Shown: piece after piece, positions 5,899 through 8,103 of the stretch
Layout: every line of letters begins with the position of its first letter
Position numbering within the stretch: position 1 is the first letter of the stretch
Source of the DNA: Candidatus Campbellbacteria bacterium RIFCSPLOWO2_02_35_12
GTDB taxonomy: Bacteria > Patescibacteriota > Minisyncoccia > Phycocordibacterales > UBA2163
Reading direction: 5' to 3'
Length of the DNA stretch: 8,103 nt
Assembly: GCA_001774455.1 (NCBI GenBank)
Contig: MFAC01000013.1
Coordinates: forward strand, 1-8,103
Program-made: the position numbers and the translations under genes
Notes under the pieces: model-generated
What the model saw: only the letters and a program-made list of their open reading frames with translations
Database searches by the model: none
Told to the model about the DNA's origin: nothing

Positions 5899-7080
5899 TC
5901 AAGGAAGAAATCGTTTAATCCATCTTATTACATTTCCGCTGGTCTCTTTTGCAATCTTAATTCCGATAGATTCATCTTCTGTTGAGACACCCCATATACA
6001 TAATCCATACGCTACCGCCCACGAAGAATCTTTGACCTGTTCGCGCATTTGCCCGAACACCGCAGATTCCCCGGAATCCCGCAGAGCTATTTTTGAAGGA
6101 AGTTTTAATATAGCGCGCGCTATGTCTTCTATTGTAGCTATTCCCGAACCGCCGCCTGTGATGATAATGCCTGCTGGTAGTAGCCCATTTTTCCCTATTT
6201 TTTTTAAATGAACTTCAATAAGTTCAAAAATATCTGAAAGACGCGCCGTAATGATTTCATCAAGTTTTTTTCTTGGAAAATCAATACCGGAAAGCAATCC
6301 GATTTTTATCCGTTCCGCGTCCTCAAGCGGTATTTTAAGTCCAAGAGCTATATCATTTGTTATATCCGTTGACCCTATTGAGAATACTTTAAGCGATATC
6401 GGGATATTATTTTCAAACACAACTATTGATACGGTTTCAGCGCCAATATTGGCAAGAATAGAGCCGGCGATTTTTTGCGCTCTGCTTAATGTGACGAAAC
6501 TGCCGGCAAGAGGAGAAGCCATTACATCCTCTACAATAATCCCAGTTTCTTCAATAGCCGCAATCAGGTCGTTTAGATGTCGTTCAAGACATGTGATAAA
6601 TAATATTTCCGCTTCTATTTTGCTTCCTTTCATACCCTGTGGTTTTCCAAGCGCGATTTGCCCGTCTATTTTATAGCTTATCGGTATTTCATGAAGAATT
6701 TTTCTATTTATAATTTTTTGTTCAACTTTTTTTTCACTATCTCTTATCGCTTTTTCAATATCAAGGTCGGTGATTTCAGAATCGGCTCGCGAAATTACAG
6801 CGCTTCCTTTTGAATATACTTCTTCAAGACCAACGCCTCCTATTGAAATAAAGGCCTTTTTTATTTTTACTCCCGATGATTTTTCCGCTTGTTCAATTGC
6901 TGTATTTATACTGTGTATAGTATCGGTTGAATTTATTATATAACCATGCCGCAACCCTTTTGATTGGGCAAAACCCGCGCCTATAATTTTTGGCGTTCTT
7001 GTATTTTTATCATTTTTTGTTACTACCACTTTAATTTGGTAGGTTCCAATATCTATTCCTGTTGTAATATTGCGAGTCAT
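5899..7080 (-). CDS. ftsA: Cell-division protein FtsA (actin-like)
   Basis: A 393-residue actin-like protein that tethers FtsZ filaments to the cytoplasmic membrane and recruits later division proteins. It shows the phosphate-1 loop G-I-D-I-G-T-Y-Q-I-K (8-17), the FtsA-specific 1C region with I-S-I-G-G (78-82), a phosphate-2 region at 208-222, I-G-S-T-D-I-T-N-D-I-A (235-245), and the adenosine motif I-I-T-G-G-G-S-G-I (306-314). The C-terminal amphipathic helix N-V-I-R-W-I-K-R-F-L-P (383-393) is the membrane-targeting sequence. The phosphate-2 motif reads A-N-I-G-A-E-T (210-216), with Asn211 where actin-like ATPases usually have Asp (D-I-G-G-G-T). Length is normal for the family. It lies upstream of ftsZ as in many bacteria, but with no ftsQ or mur genes nearby. 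Confidence 0.95.
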   Translation of the reverse strand: MTRNITTGIDIGTYQIKVVVTKNDKNTRTPKIIGAGFAQSKGLRHGYIINSTDTIHSINTAIEQAEKSSGVKIKKAFISIGGVGLEEVYSKGSAVISRADSEITDLDIEKAIRDSEKKVEQKIINRKILHEIPISYKIDGQIALGKPQGMKGSKIEAEILFITCLERHLNDLIAAIEETGIIVEDVMASPLAGSFVTLSRAQKIAGSILANIGAETVSIVVFENNIPISLKVFSIGSTDITNDIALGLKIPLEDAERIKIGLLSGIDFPRKKLDEIITARLSDIFELIEVHLKKIGKNGLLPAGIIITGGGSGIATIEDIARAILKLPSKIALRDSGESAVFGQMREQVKDSSWAVAYGLCIWGVSTEDESIGIKIAKETSGNVIRWIKRFLP

Positions 7081-7160
7081 AATGAAAATTAAATATTAAA
7101 AAATTTTTTTCCGTGAAATAAATTGTTGAAATAATTCAGATTATGCAAAGTATTGCGGTT

Positions 7161-7166
7161 ATTATA
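7161..7166 (-). promoter_or_regulatory. Possible -10 box for ftsA
   Basis: On the - strand a perfect TATAAT (7161-7166) lies about 80 nt before the ftsA ATG, just outside the mobile element at 7178-7283. A second reading pairs TATATT with TTGCAT in the end of the element at 17-nt spacing, so the insertion might supply the -35 half. Sequence near the ATG is too AT-rich to choose between these and a later start. No Shine-Dalgarno is seen. Confidence 0.35.
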
Positions 7167-7177
7167 CAATATAGTAT

Positions 7178-7282
7178 CTTGAATTACGAAATGCAAAAAT
7201 TTATGGTCTATTTGAGCAAAAACATTTAGAAGATAAAGAATTTTTGCGATTCGAGGACCTAAATTTTTGCATTTCGTAATTC
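7178..7282 (+). mobile_element. MITE-like element copy 3, between ybeY and ftsA
   Basis: The 104-bp core at 7180-7283 carries perfect 24/24 terminal inverted repeats (7180-7203 and 7260-7283), making it the most intact copy. It has the same orientation as the copies at 5699 and 8022. A 7-bp direct repeat, ATAGTAT, occurs at 7171-7177 and 7283-7289, overlapping the last base of the core; it is shorter than the 10 bp at the other copies. It sits between the end of ybeY and the putative ftsA promoter. Confidence 0.82.
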
Positions 7283-7310
7283 ATAGTATAGCATTCAAAA
7301 TCCACAAATT

Positions 7311-7700
7311 TTATATTTTAAATTTTAATTTTATTTTTTCTTCTTCTTTTTCCATTTTTTCTCCGTGCGTAAATCCTTTGAGATGCAGTAGTCCGTGCGC
7401 GAACAGATGTATTATAAATTGATTTTTTCTCATTTTAAATTTTATCGCGTCTCGGCTAGCAGTTTCAGGACATATAAATATTTCACCGTTTGATTTTGAA
7501 AGAGGGAAGGCAAGCGTGTTCGCGGATTTATTTTTATCGCGATATTTTTTATTAAGCGATTTTGATTTTTTACTTCCAATAAAAACAAGACTTAATTCAT
7601 AATTCTTTCCCAATACATATATTTTTATTTTTTCAAAAGGCAAGCTTTCAAGCTTGCCTTTTATTGTTTTTGAAATTGAAAAATTGCCCTCTTTTTTCAT
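7311..7700 (-). CDS. ybeY: Endoribonuclease YbeY (rRNA maturation factor)
   Basis: A 129-residue zinc-dependent endoribonuclease of the UPF0054 family, involved in 16S rRNA 3'-end maturation and ribosome quality control. The metal-binding motif H-G-L-L-H-L-K-G-F-T-H supplies His102, His106 and His112 (H-x3-H-x5-H). Y-R-D-K-N-K-S-A-N-T-L-A-F-P-L (53-67) matches the conserved Y-R-x-K-D-x-x-T-[ND]-V-L-S-F-P region including the conserved Arg54, and G-E-I-F-I-C-P-E-T (72-80) matches G-D-I-x-I-C. It is at the short end of the family. It starts 8 nt after rpsU, so the two are probably co-transcribed, a sensible pairing of a 30S protein with a 16S processing enzyme. A terminator-like hairpin lies inside its 5' region. 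No Shine-Dalgarno is visible. Confidence 0.92.
   Translation of the reverse strand: MKKEGNFSISKTIKGKLESLPFEKIKIYVLGKNYELSLVFIGSKKSKSLNKKYRDKNKSANTLAFPLSKSNGEIFICPETASRDAIKFKMRKNQFIIHLFAHGLLHLKGFTHGEKMEKEEEKIKLKFKI
7635..7662 (-). terminator. Terminator-like hairpin inside the start of ybeY
   Basis: Perfect 12-bp arms AAAAGGCAAGCT (7635-7646) and AGCTTGCCTTTT (7651-7662) enclose a 4-nt loop. On the - strand it begins 38 nt into ybeY and ends with TTTT followed by G and an A-run. Stem strength is typical of an intrinsic terminator, but the T-run is short. It may partly terminate rpsU transcripts, or act as a processing site, so that bS21 is made in excess over YbeY. Confidence 0.5.
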
Positions 7701-7708
7701 TAAAATTT

Positions 7709-7963
7709 TTATTTCTTTTTTATAAATTTTTTATTTTGTTCGGTTATCTTTCCTAATTTTATCAATTCTTTCTTTTTCTCTCTTCTCACTATTGATTTAA
7801 GAGCTTGTTTTTTCTTTACATATGACGATGGCTGTCTTTGATAATATCTTAAACCGCGAACGCGCGTTAAAATTCCCGAGCCGCGAACCCGTTTGGTAAA
7901 TCTTCGTATAAGACCGATTGAATTTTCTTTACTATCTTTTTCTACTTTAACATTTATATTCAT
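7709..7963 (-). CDS. rpsU: 30S ribosomal protein bS21
   Basis: An 84-residue, very basic small-subunit ribosomal protein that binds near the 16S 3' end and anti-Shine-Dalgarno region and assists initiation. It matches the family core: a short beta start (M-N-I-N-V-K-V), then I-R-R-F-T-K-R-V-R-G-S-G-I-L (19-32), R-G-L-R-Y-Y-Q-R-Q-P-S (36-46) and a lysine-rich helical tail. It is somewhat longer than the roughly 70-residue E. coli protein because of the tail. It is the first gene of the rpsU-ybeY unit. Its own upstream region has no Shine-Dalgarno and a -10-like box close to the ATG. Confidence 0.93.
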   Translation of the reverse strand: MNINVKVEKDSKENSIGLIRRFTKRVRGSGILTRVRGLRYYQRQPSSYVKKKQALKSIVRREKKKELIKLGKITEQNKKFIKKK

Positions 7964-7977
7964 ATCGTTACATTATC
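7964..7977 (-). promoter_or_regulatory. Possible -10 box for rpsU, leaderless type
   Basis: On the - strand GATAAT (7972-7977) lies 8 nt before the rpsU ATG, the same spacing as at dedA and the flavoprotein gene. TTGCTT upstream, at a short 15-nt spacing, is a possible -35. The overlapping TATGAT is an alternative box 11 nt before the ATG. No Shine-Dalgarno precedes the gene. Confidence 0.4.
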
Positions 7978-8019
7978 ATATAATTTACAGGCAAGCAACT
8001 CTGAAAAAATTTAAATTAT

Positions 8020-8103
8020 CTTGAATTACGAAATGCAAAAATTTACGGTCTGGTTGAGCAAAAACATTTAGAAAATAAAGAGGTTTTGCGACCCGAGGAC
8101 CTA
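8020..8103 (+). mobile_element. MITE-like element copy 4, cut by the window end
   Basis: The left terminal inverted repeat (TGAATTACGAAATGC from 8022) and the interior match copies 1 and 3 closely, including the AGCAAAAAC / GTTTTGCG inner stem and GAGGACCTA at the right. The right inverted repeat lies beyond the window, so target duplication cannot be tested. It is upstream of rpsU, in the same orientation as copies 2 and 3, and is closest in sequence to copy 1. Confidence 0.8.

Noticed and set aside
4468..7080. Alternative genetic code with TGA as glycine, used in some CPR lineages
   Set aside because: TGA ends ftsA, the helicase and the 77-residue gene at sensible positions, and no conserved glycine needs an in-frame TGA.
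4301..8103. CRISPR array
   Set aside because: The repeats are 104 bp, palindromic, separated by whole genes, differ in orientation and have flanking duplications; there are no short regular spacers or cas genes.

Overview
This is an AT-rich bacterial window using the standard stop codons (TAA, TAG and TGA all end genes). Compact genes, many lacking a Shine-Dalgarno sequence, a shortened YbeY, a Pif1-type helicase with a C-terminal helix-turn-helix and an ftsA-ftsZ pair outside any mur/dcw cluster suggest a reduced-genome lineage such as Patescibacteria/CPR (Parcubacteria-like). That placement is an inference from gene style; no rRNA or other marker in the window proves it.

Layout: positions 1-666 hold no convincing gene but contain consecutive long inverted repeats, the largest a near-perfect ~180-nt palindrome. 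Three genes follow on the + strand: a DedA-family membrane protein (667-1245), an unrecognised 77-residue protein (1360-1593) with the only strong Shine-Dalgarno in the window, and a Pif1-like DNA helicase (1623-3272). From 3323 to the end all genes are on the - strand. In transcription order they are rpsU, ybeY, ftsA, ftsZ and a thioredoxin-reductase/AhpF-like flavoprotein. The two blocks converge at about 3273-3322.

The most striking non-coding signal is a 104-bp element with 24-bp terminal inverted repeats. It occurs three times complete (about 4314-4417 inverted, 5699-5802, 7180-7283) and once cut by the window end (8020-8103). Copies occupy every - strand intergenic gap except the 8-nt one between rpsU and ybeY. 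The three complete copies are flanked by exact direct repeats of 10, 10 and 7 bp, which look like target-site duplications. I read it as a non-autonomous MITE-like mobile element; no transposase is visible here.

Functionally, rpsU and ybeY (ribosome protein and rRNA maturation factor) look like one transcription unit with a terminator-like hairpin inside the start of ybeY. FtsA and FtsZ form the membrane-anchored division ring, and each carries a substitution in a usually invariant nucleotide-site motif (FtsZ GGGTCTG, FtsA N-I-G). Several genes (dedA, helicase, flavoprotein, rpsU) have a TATAAT-like box only 8-9 nt before the ATG, which predicts leaderless or nearly leaderless mRNAs.
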